The position numbers and the translations under genes were made by a program. Shown piece by piece: positions 1 to 8,502 of a DNA stretch of 31,387 nucleotides (position 1 is its first letter; every line of letters begins with the position of its first letter). Source of the stretch: DATAEK01 sp036258055 (GTDB lineage Bacteria > Acidobacteriota > Vicinamibacteria > Vicinamibacterales > 2-12-FULL-66-21); NCBI GenBank assembly GCA_036258055.1, contig DATAEK010000311.1, positions 1 through 31,387 of the forward strand, given 5' to 3'. The notes beneath the pieces were generated by a model that saw only the letters and a program-made list of their open reading frames with translations, did not search any database and had not been told where the DNA came from.

Positions 1-2
1 CC

Positions 3-125
3 CACAGTTGCTACGACCCGGGACCAGAGGGCCAGCCGTGTGGTCGTTGCGACAGCTGCCGGCTGCGGGCCAAAGGATTTGAGGAAGCCGGCTTGAGGGA
101 TCCCCTGCTGAGGCCTGAGGCCTGA
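3..125 (+). CDS. queC: 7-cyano-7-deazaguanine synthase, C-terminal end (partial)
   Basis: This is the last 40 codons of a gene entering from the left edge, read in the frame starting at base 3 and ending at TGA 123-125. The peptide has the zinc-binding cysteine cluster of QueC, spaced C-x9-C-x2-C-x2-C (codons at 9, 39, 48 and 57), followed by the typical RLRAKGFEEAGL ending. QueC is an ATP-dependent ligase that converts 7-carboxy-7-deazaguanine to preQ0 in queuosine biosynthesis. The final residues and the stop codon lie in a 7-base tandem repeat (111-131), so the end of the protein appears to have been set by the repeat. The catalytic P-loop part lies outside the window. Confidence is high despite the short fragment because the cysteine spacing is distinctive. 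Confidence 0.85.
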   Translation, partial: HSCYDPGPEGQPCGRCDSCRLRAKGFEEAGLRDPLLRPEA

Positions 126-131
126 GGCCTG
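111..131. repeat. AGGCCTG x3 tandem heptamer across the queC stop
   Basis: Three perfect copies of AGGCCTG run from 111 to 131. The TGA stop of queC is made by the junction of two units, and the next gene starts 5 bases after the array. It is one of several 7- or 8-base arrays in this window that sit at gene ends. Confidence 0.85.
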
Positions 132-135
132 TTCC

Positions 136-1326
136 ATGACCACACGTCTCTACTACGCAGAGTCAACGCTCCGTACCTTCGACGCGACGGTCGTCTCGTG
201 CGACCGACGCGCGGACCACATCGAGGTCGTGCTCGATCGGACGGCGTTCTATCCGACTTCTGGAGGGCAGCCGTTCGACACCGGGACCTTGGGCGCCGCG
301 CGAGTCCTCGACGTCGTCGAACGCGAAGACGGCGAGATCGCCCATGTCGTGAGCGACGCGCTTCCGGCCGGCGCGCGGGTCGCGGGTGAAATCGATTGGC
401 CCCGCCGCTTCGATCACATGCAGCAGCACACCGGGCAGCACGTACTGTCGGCGGCCTGCGATCGCCTGTTGCAGGTGCGCACGGTCAGCTTTCACTTGGG
501 CGCGATCTCGTCGACGATCGACCTCGCGCGCGAGATCTCGCCGAAGGAGATCGAGCGCGTCGAAGCGGAGTCCAATCGCATTGTCTGGGAGGATCGCCCC
601 GTCTCGATCCGTTTCGCAGACGAGGAGGAGGCCGCACGGCTGCCGCTGAGAAAAGAGCCCACACGAGGCGGCCGCCTGCGCCTCATCGACGTCGAGCAGT
701 TCGATCTCTCCGCCTGCGGTGGCACCCACGTCGCGCGGACCGGAGCGATCGGCGTGATCGCCGTGTCGGGATGGGAGAAGTTTCGCGGCGGCTCCCGCGT
801 GGAATTCGTGTGCGGCGGGCGGGCGCTGCACGCGCACCGGCAGCTCCGGGACACCATCGCCGCCAGCATCCGGTTGCTGTCGGTTCTGCCGCAGGAGCTG
901 CCCGGCGCGATCGAGCGGCTCCAGAACGACGGCAAGGAACAGAGGCGCCGCGTGAAGGACCTTCAGACCGAACTGGCCGGTCATCAGGCCGGAGCGCTCG
1001 CGGCAGCCGCGGAAACAATCGGCAACGCCCGGGTCGTCATCGCGTCACTCGAGGGATGGGATGCGCCGGGACTCAAAACTATCGCGTCGGCGATCGTCGA
1101 GCGGCCCGGGCACGTCGCGATTCTCGTGAGCTCACCGGCGCCGGCCGCGATCGTCATCGCGAGGGCCTCCGATCAGCAGGTCGATTCGGCGGCCCTCCTG
1201 AAACAGATCGTCGCGCGATTCGGCGGGAAGGGTGGGGGAAGACCGGAACTGGCGCAGGGAGGAGGCCTGGACGCGCCGGCCGCCGCTCTCGTCAGCGCCG
1301 CGCGATCGCTGCTGCAGCCGTCGTGA
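136..1326 (+). CDS. Alanyl-tRNA editing protein (AlaX-L type, DHHA1 domain)
   Basis: A 396-residue free-standing editing hydrolase related to the editing half of alanyl-tRNA synthetase. It is expected to deacylate Ser- or Gly-tRNA(Ala) in the cytoplasm. The N-terminal part has the AlaRS-like motif FYPTSGGQPFDTG (about residues 38-50). The zinc-site motifs follow: HTGQH (H98, H102) and CGGTH (C194, H198). The C-terminal part is a DHHA1-like domain ending with the glycine-rich stretch GGKGGGRPELAQGGG, which marks the long AlaX-L class. The ATG lies 10 bases after the queC stop, so co-transcription with queC is likely; both genes act on tRNA. It faces the convergent HEAT-repeat gene 37 bases downstream. 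The family call is firm; the exact mischarged substrate cannot be read from sequence. Confidence 0.93.
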   Translation: MTTRLYYAESTLRTFDATVVSCDRRADHIEVVLDRTAFYPTSGGQPFDTGTLGAARVLDVVEREDGEIAHVVSDALPAGARVAGEIDWPRRFDHMQQHTGQHVLSAACDRLLQVRTVSFHLGAISSTIDLAREISPKEIERVEAESNRIVWEDRPVSIRFADEEEAARLPLRKEPTRGGRLRLIDVEQFDLSACGGTHVARTGAIGVIAVSGWEKFRGGSRVEFVCGGRALHAHRQLRDTIAASIRLLSVLPQELPGAIERLQNDGKEQRRRVKDLQTELAGHQAGALAAAAETIGNARVVIASLEGWDAPGLKTIASAIVERPGHVAILVSSPAPAAIVIARASDQQVDSAALLKQIVARFGGKGGGRPELAQGGGLDAPAAALVSAARSLLQPS

Positions 1327-1363
1327 ACGCGAGGGGCTGGCGGGGCAAAATCCCCCGGTCAAT

Positions 1364-2176
1364 TCAGGATCCGGGTCCCCGGCCTTCGCTCTGAAGCTTC
1401 ACGATCGCGCGGCCGGCTTCGCGCACCAGGTCCTCGTCCGGATCGCTCATCGCCTTCTTGAGTGCCGGAATCGCCGGTTGGGCGGCTCCGCCGAACGATC
1501 CCAGGGCGCCAGCCGCCGCGCGCCGGACGCCGACGTCGGCGTCCTCGAGCGCGGTGATGAGGAGCGGAACCGACGCTTTGGGATCCTCGTGGAGGATTCC
1601 GAGGTAGGTCGCCGCGACCGCGCGCACGCCTTCATTTTCATCCGACATCGCATCGAGCAGCAGCGGCATGACGTCGCTGGCGTCGAGCGACGCTCGCGAG
1701 TGAAGCTTGCCGAGCGACCGCAGCGCCTCACGCCGGATCAACGGGTCGTCGGCCGTAATCGCATGCCGCAACGGCGGCAGAGCATCCACGCCCATGAAAC
1801 TGAGCGCGATAGCGGCCTCGGCGGTCAGCTCCGGTTCGTTCAGCATGGCCGCGACGTCAGGGACGGCCGTTGCCGCGACAGGTCCGAGCACGGCACACGC
1901 CTTCAGCGCCCCCTTGCGGCGATCCCGATCGGCCTTCGGATCCTGAAGCGTCTGGCGAATCAACGGCAGCGCTTCCAAACCGAGCGCATTCACGCGCGCA
2001 ATCGCCCGTTCGGTCTCGCGTGGGTTCTGGCTGTAGAGGTCGGTCAGCCAGCCGTCGTTCGGTTTTGCCCGGTGCGGCGCGACGGCTGGAAGACCGACTG
2101 GCGAACGCTGGACGTACCACGCTGCGGCAATCGCGAGCGACGCCAGCAGAGCCAGGAAAGCGAGAAATCGTCCCAC
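1364..2176 (-). CDS. Membrane-anchored HEAT-repeat protein
   Basis: A 270-residue protein starting at GTG. Residues about 4-20 form one hydrophobic segment (FLAFLALLASLAIAAAWYV), probably an N-terminal membrane anchor. The rest is a row of HEAT/PBS-lyase-type helical repeats of about 30-40 residues, with recurring patterns such as DxxxxVRxxAAxxLG and DPxxxVRRAAAGALGxFG. Such repeats make curved protein-binding surfaces, and no catalytic motif is visible. The partner is unknown. It lies downstream of dacB in the same direction, separated by a 107-base gap holding two REP-like hairpins, so read-through from the envelope operon is possible but not shown. There is no good Shine-Dalgarno sequence before the GTG, so the exact start is uncertain. 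Confidence 0.85.
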   Translation of the reverse strand: MGRFLAFLALLASLAIAAAWYVQRSPVGLPAVAPHRAKPNDGWLTDLYSQNPRETERAIARVNALGLEALPLIRQTLQDPKADRDRRKGALKACAVLGPVAATAVPDVAAMLNEPELTAEAAIALSFMGVDALPPLRHAITADDPLIRREALRSLGKLHSRASLDASDVMPLLLDAMSDENEGVRAVAATYLGILHEDPKASVPLLITALEDADVGVRRAAAGALGSFGGAAQPAIPALKKAMSDPDEDLVREAGRAIVKLQSEGRGPGS

Positions 2177-2196
2177 GGGGAGATTGTACGCGGAGA

Positions 2197-2254
2197 GTCC
2201 GGCTGAAGCCGGACGCTAGAGCACCGTTGCGCAGTGTCCGCCTTCAGGCGGACA
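2197..2254. repeat. Pair of REP-like hairpins
   Basis: There are two perfect palindromes 20 bases apart. The first is GTCCGGC-TGAA-GCCGGAC at 2197-2214. The second is TGTCCGCC-TTCA-GGCGGACA at 2235-2254. Their loops are reverse complements of each other and the stems differ mainly by a G/C swap, so they look like two related units in opposite orientation. From memory, such GTCCGGC...GCCGGAC hairpins are abundant between genes in Vicinamibacteria-like genomes. They may act as a terminator or RNA stabiliser between dacB and the HEAT gene. Confidence 0.75.
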
Positions 2255-2283
2255 GGAAAACGGTCGCTCACCGCACGGCACGA

Positions 2284-3654
2284 TCATTGGTGACTTCGAT
2301 TGCGACTGAAGTTCGACAGGATCTCGATCGCGAGATCCGCGATCCAGTTCACCGTCGTCGAGGGAATGACGAAGTCGTTCGCGAGGATCGAAAACACCAG
2401 CATCTCGCCATCCCGCGTACGAACGAAGCCGGACAGCGATCGCACGTTGGCGATCGACCCGGTCTTGGCGACGGCATTGCCTTCGGCCGGCGTGCGCTTC
2501 ATCCGTGACGCTATCGTGCCGTCCTTGCCGGCAATCGCGAGCGTCGCGAGGAACGCGTCGCGGTGACGGGGGTCCCGGTACAGGTGTTCGAGGATCGCGG
2601 TCACGGTTGCGGGGGTGACGTAGTTGTAGCGTGACAGCCCCGAGCCGTCGGCCTGGACGTAATGATCGTCGCTGACGCCCCACGCCGTCAGCGTCGAGTG
2701 GACCGCTGCCTGACCGGCCTGTGCGGTCCCGAGACCGCCGTGGGCGGTGCCGAGTGCTTTCAGCAGTGTTTCCGCATACAGGTTCTGGCTGACCTTCATC
2801 AGCACCATGGCTATCTCGCGCAGCGGAGGACTTGCCGACGAGGCCAGGACCCGGCGGGACGTCGTGGCGGCTCCCGACGCCAGCGCTTGTGCGGCGACGT
2901 CATCGAAATCGACCGCGTCCCCTCTGACGGCAATTCCGCGCGCGACCAACGCGTCCTTGAGCGCCTGGGCGAAGAAGATCGTCGGGTTGACGACGGCCAC
3001 CTCCCGCACGTCCGCTTTGGCGCCGGCTGGAATCGATCCGGTGATTTCGAGCACCGGACGCTCGAGGTGACGGCGATAGTCGATCGTGTTCTCTGATCCC
3101 GCCGATCCGGTGACGGCGCGGTTCAGGAGCATCAGACCCGATCCTGCAGTGAGCCGCACCGCTGCGGGATCGCCGGTCGCGGCGCCGGCTTCGATCGTCA
3201 GGTCCGCGACGTCCTCGTTGAATTGCAGCGCTCCAACCGGCGCGGCGTAGCCGTACTGCAGGTAATCCCACGCCCACCCCGCGCCAATCCCTTCGTCGTC
3301 AAAGGCCTGATCGTCGCCGACGACGTTGCCGTCGATCGCGCGAATGCCTGCCGATCCAAGGGCGGCGGCCCACTCGTCAAAGACCGCTGCTGCCCGGTTG
3401 GCGCGCGTGTTGATGGTTGGATCGCCGGTTCCGCGGACAATCAGATCGCCGCGAAGGACGCCGCCGTCAACCGATGCGGTGGTTTCGAGCGTCGTCGTGA
3501 AGCGGTAGTCCCAGCCGAGGATGTCCGCGGCAGTGGCGAGCGTCAGGATTTTCATGTTCGACGCGGGCATCATCAGCTTGTCCGCGTCGAGCTGGTAGAG
3601 CCGCTCGCCGGTATCGAGCGATCGAATGTCCACACCCCAGACGCCTCGCGCCAT
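2284..3654 (-). CDS. dacB: D-alanyl-D-alanine carboxypeptidase/endopeptidase, PBP4 family
   Basis: A periplasmic class C penicillin-binding protein (peptidase S13) that trims peptidoglycan cross-links. From the ATG at 3654 it has 456 residues with the three active-site motifs in order: SxxK in PASNMKIL (S32), SxN in KVSQNLYAE and KTG in AVAKTGSIAN. The large PBP4 insert lies between the first two. The family match continues upstream of this ATG: the 64 codons at 3655-3846 are open and encode a basic segment, a hydrophobic stretch with GILTLAILTAPAC, and the expected region before GVWGVDIRSLDTGE. No in-frame ATG, GTG or TTG exists there. The true protein is therefore probably about 520 residues from a non-standard start near 3846, or the sequence has an error. 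It directly follows the DUF4340 gene. Confidence 0.88.
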   Translation of the reverse strand: MARGVWGVDIRSLDTGERLYQLDADKLMMPASNMKILTLATAADILGWDYRFTTTLETTASVDGGVLRGDLIVRGTGDPTINTRANRAAAVFDEWAAALGSAGIRAIDGNVVGDDQAFDDEGIGAGWAWDYLQYGYAAPVGALQFNEDVADLTIEAGAATGDPAAVRLTAGSGLMLLNRAVTGSAGSENTIDYRRHLERPVLEITGSIPAGAKADVREVAVVNPTIFFAQALKDALVARGIAVRGDAVDFDDVAAQALASGAATTSRRVLASSASPPLREIAMVLMKVSQNLYAETLLKALGTAHGGLGTAQAGQAAVHSTLTAWGVSDDHYVQADGSGLSRYNYVTPATVTAILEHLYRDPRHRDAFLATLAIAGKDGTIASRMKRTPAEGNAVAKTGSIANVRSLSGFVRTRDGEMLVFSILANDFVIPSTTVNWIADLAIEILSNFSRNRSHQ

Positions 3655-3842
3655 GACCGGTGCGCCGAAGACCTGCGCGAGATCGGATTGGAGGGCGCGG
3701 ACAGCGGACCCGCCCGGATGCGCCGCCGCGTGGCCGGAAGGCTTCCCGTTATCCGGCAGCGATGCCGCGTGCCGCGCGGCGCAGGCGGGCGCCGTGAGAA
3801 TCGCGAGCGTGAGAATCCCGCGTCGGACGCGGCCCCTGGTGA

Positions 3843-5180
3843 CTATTTCTTCAGCTCCTCGAGCGCCTTGACGATGCCGTCGATGGTGGAGGCGTCCACT
3901 TTGGCAGCGCCGAGCTCTCCGGTCCGCGCCGCGTACGAGTCGTTGCCGGAGCGCGCGAACGTGGCCTTTTCTTCCTTCTTGCCCTCCTCTGACTTCACGG
4001 TGACCGTCAGCTCCGGCTTGTCGAGGCCGGTCTTGGCGGTACTGTCCACGAAGCTCGTGGCGCGCGCCTGCGTGACCGACGACAGGAGGTTCTGCATTCT
4101 GGTTGGGTCCACGTCACGCGGCGCCGGTGCGACCTGCTTCCACTTGTCCTCGTCCTGGCCGTCCTTGTTCTTGGTCTTGCTCTTCTCGAAGGCGTACGTC
4201 TGGCCCTTGTCGACGATCTCGAGTCGCGTGGCGCTGAACGGGCGCGCGTCGAAGAGATCCTTCTGACGATACTCGCCGACGTCCTTCTTCATATCGTCGA
4301 GCACGCCGGATTCGATCGTGAAGACCATCGGCCGTGACATATCCCGCGCGTAGACGGCGCCCTCGCCTGAGCTCTTGCCGATCGCGAGCGACGCCTGCGA
4401 GGATCCGCTGCCGATCGTGACGGTCGCGGCCGGTTTGTCCAGGCCGTAGTCGGCGGCTTTCGAGGCGTCCTGCGCCACGATCGACTTCATCTGCAGCGTG
4501 TTGAGCCGGCTGACCAAGCCGTCGATCGTGCCGAAATCACCACGGGTCGCAACCGGCTCGGTCATGTGCCACTCGTTGCGGCCCTTGACGAATTTGAGCG
4601 TGCGGTCAGGCGTCGTGACGCTCAGGCTGTCGATGCTGTCGCGGTTGAGTGCGAGGACCGTCTTGTCTCTGAGATCGAAAGTCGTCCGGTTGAACGTCGT
4701 GTCGAGGAACGACGGGATCAGGAACACGCGTTTCTGATCCGCCAGCTTGGCGTAGAGATCCGTCGCCGGCGGCGTCTTTCGGCCGATCAGCAGCTTGCGC
4801 TCCTGCCCGCCAATCTTGAACGTGACTTCGACGCGCGCCGGATCGAGCCCGTATTCTTTCAGGTCGCTCGGGTTCTCGTCGATCACCCGCTGAATCTCGA
4901 TCGATCCGAGATTCGTCGTCAGGCCCGAGGTCTCGGCGGAATCCGGCTTCGCGGTGAGGGGTTGGACGATCTGCCAGTCGCTCCCCGTTTTCTTGAGCGT
5001 CGTTCGCTCGCCGGACTCGGACTTGATGGTGATCTCGTCGATCTTGTCGGTTTCGACGGTGAAGACCTTGTCTTTCTTCTCGCCCGAGTCTTCGGGGACT
5101 TTTTTCCACTCGTAGAGCGCGTAGCCGCCAATGGCGACGAGCGCGACGAGCATGACCAGAAATGACCGCAGGCCGCGCAT
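3843..5180 (-). CDS. DUF4340 domain-containing membrane-anchored protein
   Basis: A 445-residue protein with one N-terminal membrane segment (about residues 5-23, LRSFLVMLVALVAIGGYALYEW), then a large soluble part expected outside the membrane. The soluble part shows repeated DUF4340 units of the form 'V..l.i.....r.tlkk.g..W.ltePv....d...v..l...l', seen near residues 45-95 and 200-245. DUF4340 proteins commonly accompany GldG-like ABC auxiliary proteins, as here. Its ATG follows the stop of the GldG-like gene with no gap (TAG then ATG), which indicates one transcript and translational coupling. No enzymatic motif is visible, so it is probably a structural partner of the ABC complex. Its stop codon overlaps the probable start region of dacB. 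Confidence 0.9.
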   Translation of the reverse strand: MRGLRSFLVMLVALVAIGGYALYEWKKVPEDSGEKKDKVFTVETDKIDEITIKSESGERTTLKKTGSDWQIVQPLTAKPDSAETSGLTTNLGSIEIQRVIDENPSDLKEYGLDPARVEVTFKIGGQERKLLIGRKTPPATDLYAKLADQKRVFLIPSFLDTTFNRTTFDLRDKTVLALNRDSIDSLSVTTPDRTLKFVKGRNEWHMTEPVATRGDFGTIDGLVSRLNTLQMKSIVAQDASKAADYGLDKPAATVTIGSGSSQASLAIGKSSGEGAVYARDMSRPMVFTIESGVLDDMKKDVGEYRQKDLFDARPFSATRLEIVDKGQTYAFEKSKTKNKDGQDEDKWKQVAPAPRDVDPTRMQNLLSSVTQARATSFVDSTAKTGLDKPELTVTVKSEEGKKEEKATFARSGNDSYAARTGELGAAKVDASTIDGIVKALEELKK

Positions 5181-6758
5181 CTACCGCCTCCGCCACCAGC
5201 TCTGGACGCCCGCCAGGATGATGGCGCCCGGAATGATCAGCACCGTCAGCCAGAAGATGAAGCGATCCTGGCCCGCCGTCAGCGTGATCCGGCGATCGTC
5301 CGGATTTCTCGGGCGCACCGAGATCATGTTCTCCTGCTGCGCGAGCCAGTTGACGATGTTCAGGAACATGTCCCGGTTCCCGCCGGTACCGAGGTAGGCG
5401 TTGGCTGCGAAGTCCGAGTCGCCCACAACCACGATTCTCGTCTCGGGGCGATTCGCCGGCGGTTCCTCACCCTGTTTGGGCTGTGGCTGGCTCGGATCGT
5501 TGACCGGCGCAGTGACCGCCACTGCGAGCGAGATCGGGCCCTGGATGTCTCCCTTCTCGGGTTCGGGCTGTGCCTCACCCTGCGTGGTGAGCAACTTGAG
5601 ATCCGTCTCCGCCCAGCTGTTGCGTCCGCTCTGAATGAACGTAGTCGCGGTGCGGCCGCTGGCTCCGCCTTCGACAGGCTTGACGGACCGCGCGTAGGGA
5701 TACGCCGTCAGGTACCGGAACGTGCTCGTGATCGCGTGATACGGATACTGCGCCGCGACGGGCACGTCCGCGGACGTGCCGCGCAGCTGGCTCATCGGAT
5801 CCAGGACTGCGTTGTTGCCGACGTCGACCGACCACTCTTTCAGGAACGCCAGCAGATTCGTCAGCGGCGGCGCGTCCGCCTTCTGCGGCGGATCGACGAG
5901 CACGAGGAGTTTGCCCCCCTTGGTGACGTACGCCTTGAGCTTGTCGATTTCCTGCGGCAGAAGGTCCGACTGCGGGCCCGCGATCGCGACGACGGAGGCG
6001 TCGGTGGGAATCGGCTGCTGGAGGAGCACCAGCGCTTCGGCGGTGAAGTTGTCCGACCCGAGCTCTTTGGCGATTGCACCGTAGCCCTTGTCGTCGGAGC
6101 CGGCGATGTCGCGTTCGCCGTGTCCCTGAACGAAAAAGACCTTGTGCTGCTGCCCCTGCACGACCTTGACGAGGCCGTTGGTGATGTCTTGTTCCGAGTC
6201 TGACGTGACGCGCTGCGTGCGCCCTTCGTACTCGAGGACGATCGTTCCCAGCGCGTTTTCCTTCAGCTTGTCGGCCAACGCCGGACGCTTCTCAGGATCG
6301 ACGTAATCGACCGTCAGCTGCTTCGTCTGGTACTGATACTCGTCGAGCCGGTTGCGGAACCGTTCGAACTCGTCGGTGCGCGCGAAGACGGTCGCGCGGA
6401 CCGGCTTGTTCAGGCCCTGGAGGATCTTCTTCGTCTGATCCGACAGGCTGTACTGGTGCGCGGCCGTGAGATCCCACCGCTTGTTGTGCCGCGACGCCAG
6501 GTAGTTGATGGCCGCGAGGATGGCCAGCACGACGACGACGCTCGCGGCGGCGAGCGTGCCGAACTTCGCCTGACGGCCCGAGAACTCGCGCGCGATCTCG
6601 CGCCACTGACTGAGCACGTAGAGCAGCGTGCAGACGAGCCCGCCGATCGCGAGCGCGCGGTACCACTGCCATTCAGGCCGGAGTTGCGAGATGGCCAGCG
6701 CTGAGAAGACGAGAGCGACGCCGAGCCAGCCGAGGAGTCCAAGAATGCGTTTCAACAT
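5181..6758 (-). CDS. GldG-like ABC transporter auxiliary protein
   Basis: A 525-residue protein of the GldG/ABC_transp_aux type. It has hydrophobic segments near the N-terminus (about residues 3-24, 31-49 and 67-88), a long extracytoplasmic part and one C-terminal membrane segment (about 497-517) followed by basic residues. The conserved signatures are RHNKRWDLTAAHQYSLSDQT after the membrane segments, then VFFVQGHGERD and KGGKLLVLVDPP, as in the GldG/IftA-like domain. In Bacteroidetes GldG works with GldA and GldF in an ABC complex, but the same trio is widespread in non-gliding bacteria, so a gliding role is not implied. It begins 18 bases after the permease stop. The substrate is unknown; an envelope or polymer role is inferred. 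Confidence 0.9.
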   Translation of the reverse strand: MLKRILGLLGWLGVALVFSALAISQLRPEWQWYRALAIGGLVCTLLYVLSQWREIAREFSGRQAKFGTLAAASVVVVLAILAAINYLASRHNKRWDLTAAHQYSLSDQTKKILQGLNKPVRATVFARTDEFERFRNRLDEYQYQTKQLTVDYVDPEKRPALADKLKENALGTIVLEYEGRTQRVTSDSEQDITNGLVKVVQGQQHKVFFVQGHGERDIAGSDDKGYGAIAKELGSDNFTAEALVLLQQPIPTDASVVAIAGPQSDLLPQEIDKLKAYVTKGGKLLVLVDPPQKADAPPLTNLLAFLKEWSVDVGNNAVLDPMSQLRGTSADVPVAAQYPYHAITSTFRYLTAYPYARSVKPVEGGASGRTATTFIQSGRNSWAETDLKLLTTQGEAQPEPEKGDIQGPISLAVAVTAPVNDPSQPQPKQGEEPPANRPETRIVVVGDSDFAANAYLGTGGNRDMFLNIVNWLAQQENMISVRPRNPDDRRITLTAGQDRFIFWLTVLIIPGAIILAGVQSWWRRR

Positions 6759-6776
6759 ACTGATGTGTCGAGGCGA

Positions 6777-7553
6777 TCAACCGCGCCAGCGCTCCGAGTC
6801 GACCGACTTCGACGTCAGAAAGAGGCCGAAGGTGATGAAGCTGAGGTAATAGATGACGTGTTTGGTGTCGATGATGCCCTTCGTGAAATCGTCGAAGTGG
6901 TCGGTGATCGACAGGAACGACAGGACCGCCCGCCCCGTCGGTCCGGCTGAATCGGCCAGCCAGTTGATCACCCACAGCATCAGGAAGACGGCGAAGGTCA
7001 TGAAACCGGCGACGATCTGGTTCTTCGTGAGGCTCGAGATGAGCAGGCCCACCGCGATGAAGCAGCCGCCCATCAGCAGCAGCCCGAGGTAGCCGGCAGC
7101 GATCGGCCGCCACTCCGGATTCCCCAGCTTGAAGAGGATCGCGATGTCGATCATCGTGACCAGGAGCATCGCGGCGTAGAGCGCCATGGCGCCGAGGAAC
7201 TTGCCCAGGATGATTTCGGTGTCGGTCAAAGGCGAGGTGAGGAGCAGCTCGATCGTCCCCGAGCGCTTCTCTTCCGAGTAGGTACGCATCGTGATCATCG
7301 GCATCACGAACAGGATGATGACGGCGGCGTTCTGGAGGACGCCCCGGATCATCTGCTCGTTGACGTTCACGTTGCCGCCGCCGCCCATCGCCATCATCCG
7401 CTGGCTCTGCTCGACGAAGACGTGAAGGTAGACGTAATAGAACCAGCCGAAGAGCAGTGCGAAGAGGCCGATGATGATGTAGCCCATCGGCGACGCGAAG
7501 TAGCTGCGCAGCTCCTTGCCCGCGATTGCCAGGATGTTGCGGATGCTATTCAT
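6777..7553 (-). CDS. ABC-2 type permease (GldF-like)
   Basis: A 258-residue integral membrane protein with about six hydrophobic segments: residues about 19-39, 75-93, 121-142, 153-173, 182-202 and 230-248. The N-terminal start IRNILAIAGKELRSYFASPMGYI and the coupling region MRTYSEEKRSGTIELLLTSPLTD are hallmarks of the GldF/ABC-2 permease subfamily. It forms the membrane channel driven by the ATPase whose 3' end it overlaps by 8 bases. A glycine/methionine/asparagine-rich loop (MMAMGGGGNVNVN) in the first extracytoplasmic loop is unusual but does not disturb the fold. The substrate is not deducible. Confidence 0.92.
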   Translation of the reverse strand: MNSIRNILAIAGKELRSYFASPMGYIIIGLFALLFGWFYYVYLHVFVEQSQRMMAMGGGGNVNVNEQMIRGVLQNAAVIILFVMPMITMRTYSEEKRSGTIELLLTSPLTDTEIILGKFLGAMALYAAMLLVTMIDIAILFKLGNPEWRPIAAGYLGLLLMGGCFIAVGLLISSLTKNQIVAGFMTFAVFLMLWVINWLADSAGPTGRAVLSFLSITDHFDDFTKGIIDTKHVIYYLSFITFGLFLTSKSVDSERWRG

Positions 7554-8502
7554 GGCCGACCTCCTCGGGCGTCTCGTCGGTCGTGACCTGCAGGAAGATT
7601 TCCTCGAGGCTCATTCGCATCGGCCTCAACTCCAGCAGCCCCCATCCGCGGTTGACGACCGTGCGCGCGATCTCGCGTCGTACGTCCGTGCCACGGTCGC
7701 TCTCCACTTCGTAGCCGCCGGCAGGTCCGCGGCCATCGGCCGCGACGACCCTGGTGACACCGCCGATCGCCGCCAGGGCGGCAGCGACGTCCTGTCCAGG
7801 TGCGTCGACTTGGACAAACATCGTTTCCGCGCCGCGCAGCCGTGCCGTCAGGTTGTCTGGTGTATCGACGGCGACCACGCGTCCGCGGTTGATGATGATG
7901 ACGCGCTGACAGGTCTGCGCGACTTCGGGCAGGATGTGCGTGCTCAGGATGATCGTGTGATCGCCGGCGAGGTTGCGAATCAGATCCCGCGTCTCGATGA
8001 TCTGTTTGGGATCGAGGCCGGCCGTCGGCTCGTCGAGGATCAGCACTTCCGGATTGTGAATGAGTGCCTGCGCGAGGCCGACACGCTGCCGGTATCCTTT
8101 CGAGAGCTTCGCGCAGTGGCGCGTCGCCATGTCGGCGACACGCGTCCGTTCCATGACCGCATCGACGCGCGACTTCCGCTCGGCTGACGGGACAGCCTTG
8201 ATGCGCGCAACGAAGTCGAGATACTCGCGCACGGTCATGTCGGGGTAGAGCGGCGGAGTCTCGGGCAGGTAGCCCGTACGCCGCTTGGCCTCGAGCGGTT
8301 CGTTGAACACGTCGAACCCGGCGACAACCGCGCGCCCCTCGGTTGCGGGCATGTACCCGGTGAGGATGCGCATCGTCGTGGTCTTGCCCGCGCCGTTCGG
8401 CCCCAGGAATCCCAGGATCTCGCCACGTTCTACTCGGAAGCTGACGTCATCGACCGCGGTAACGCGGCCGTAACGTTTCGTCAGGTGTTGGACCTCGATC
8501 AC
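7546..8502 (-). CDS. ABC transporter ATP-binding protein (GldA-like)
   Basis: A 318-residue cytoplasmic ATPase subunit. Walker A is GPNGAGKTT (34-42), the Q-loop region is GYLPETPPLYPDMT (77-90), the signature is LSKGYRQRVGLAQAL (133-147), Walker B is VLILDEPTAGLDP (153-165) and the switch histidine is in LSTHILPE (H189). The C-terminal domain of about 90 residues resembles that of CcmA/GldA-like ABC-2 ATPases. The start is GTG, with GGAG 6 bases upstream. It is the first gene of the minus-strand operon ATPase-permease-GldG-DUF4340-dacB; a candidate promoter lies at 8665-8694, leaving a leader of about 150 bases. Confidence 0.95.
   Translation of the reverse strand: MIEVQHLTKRYGRVTAVDDVSFRVERGEILGFLGPNGAGKTTTMRILTGYMPATEGRAVVAGFDVFNEPLEAKRRTGYLPETPPLYPDMTVREYLDFVARIKAVPSAERKSRVDAVMERTRVADMATRHCAKLSKGYRQRVGLAQALIHNPEVLILDEPTAGLDPKQIIETRDLIRNLAGDHTIILSTHILPEVAQTCQRVIIINRGRVVAVDTPDNLTARLRGAETMFVQVDAPGQDVAAALAAIGGVTRVVAADGRGPAGGYEVESDRGTDVRREIARTVVNRGWGLLELRPMRMSLEEIFLQVTTDETPEEVGHE

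Noticed and set aside
163..984. Long open frame antisense to the AlaX gene
   Set aside because: High-GC shadow: Arg/Ala/Gly-rich, no family motifs, while the plus strand has a complete conserved enzyme.
1341..1357. Weak hairpin (CGGGG...CCCCG) between the AlaX and HEAT-repeat genes
   Set aside because: Only five base pairs with a 7-base loop; too weak to call a terminator in GC-rich DNA.
5181..8502. Gliding-motility machinery
   Set aside because: GldA, GldF and GldG homologues alone are common in non-gliding bacteria, and no other gld or spr genes are present.
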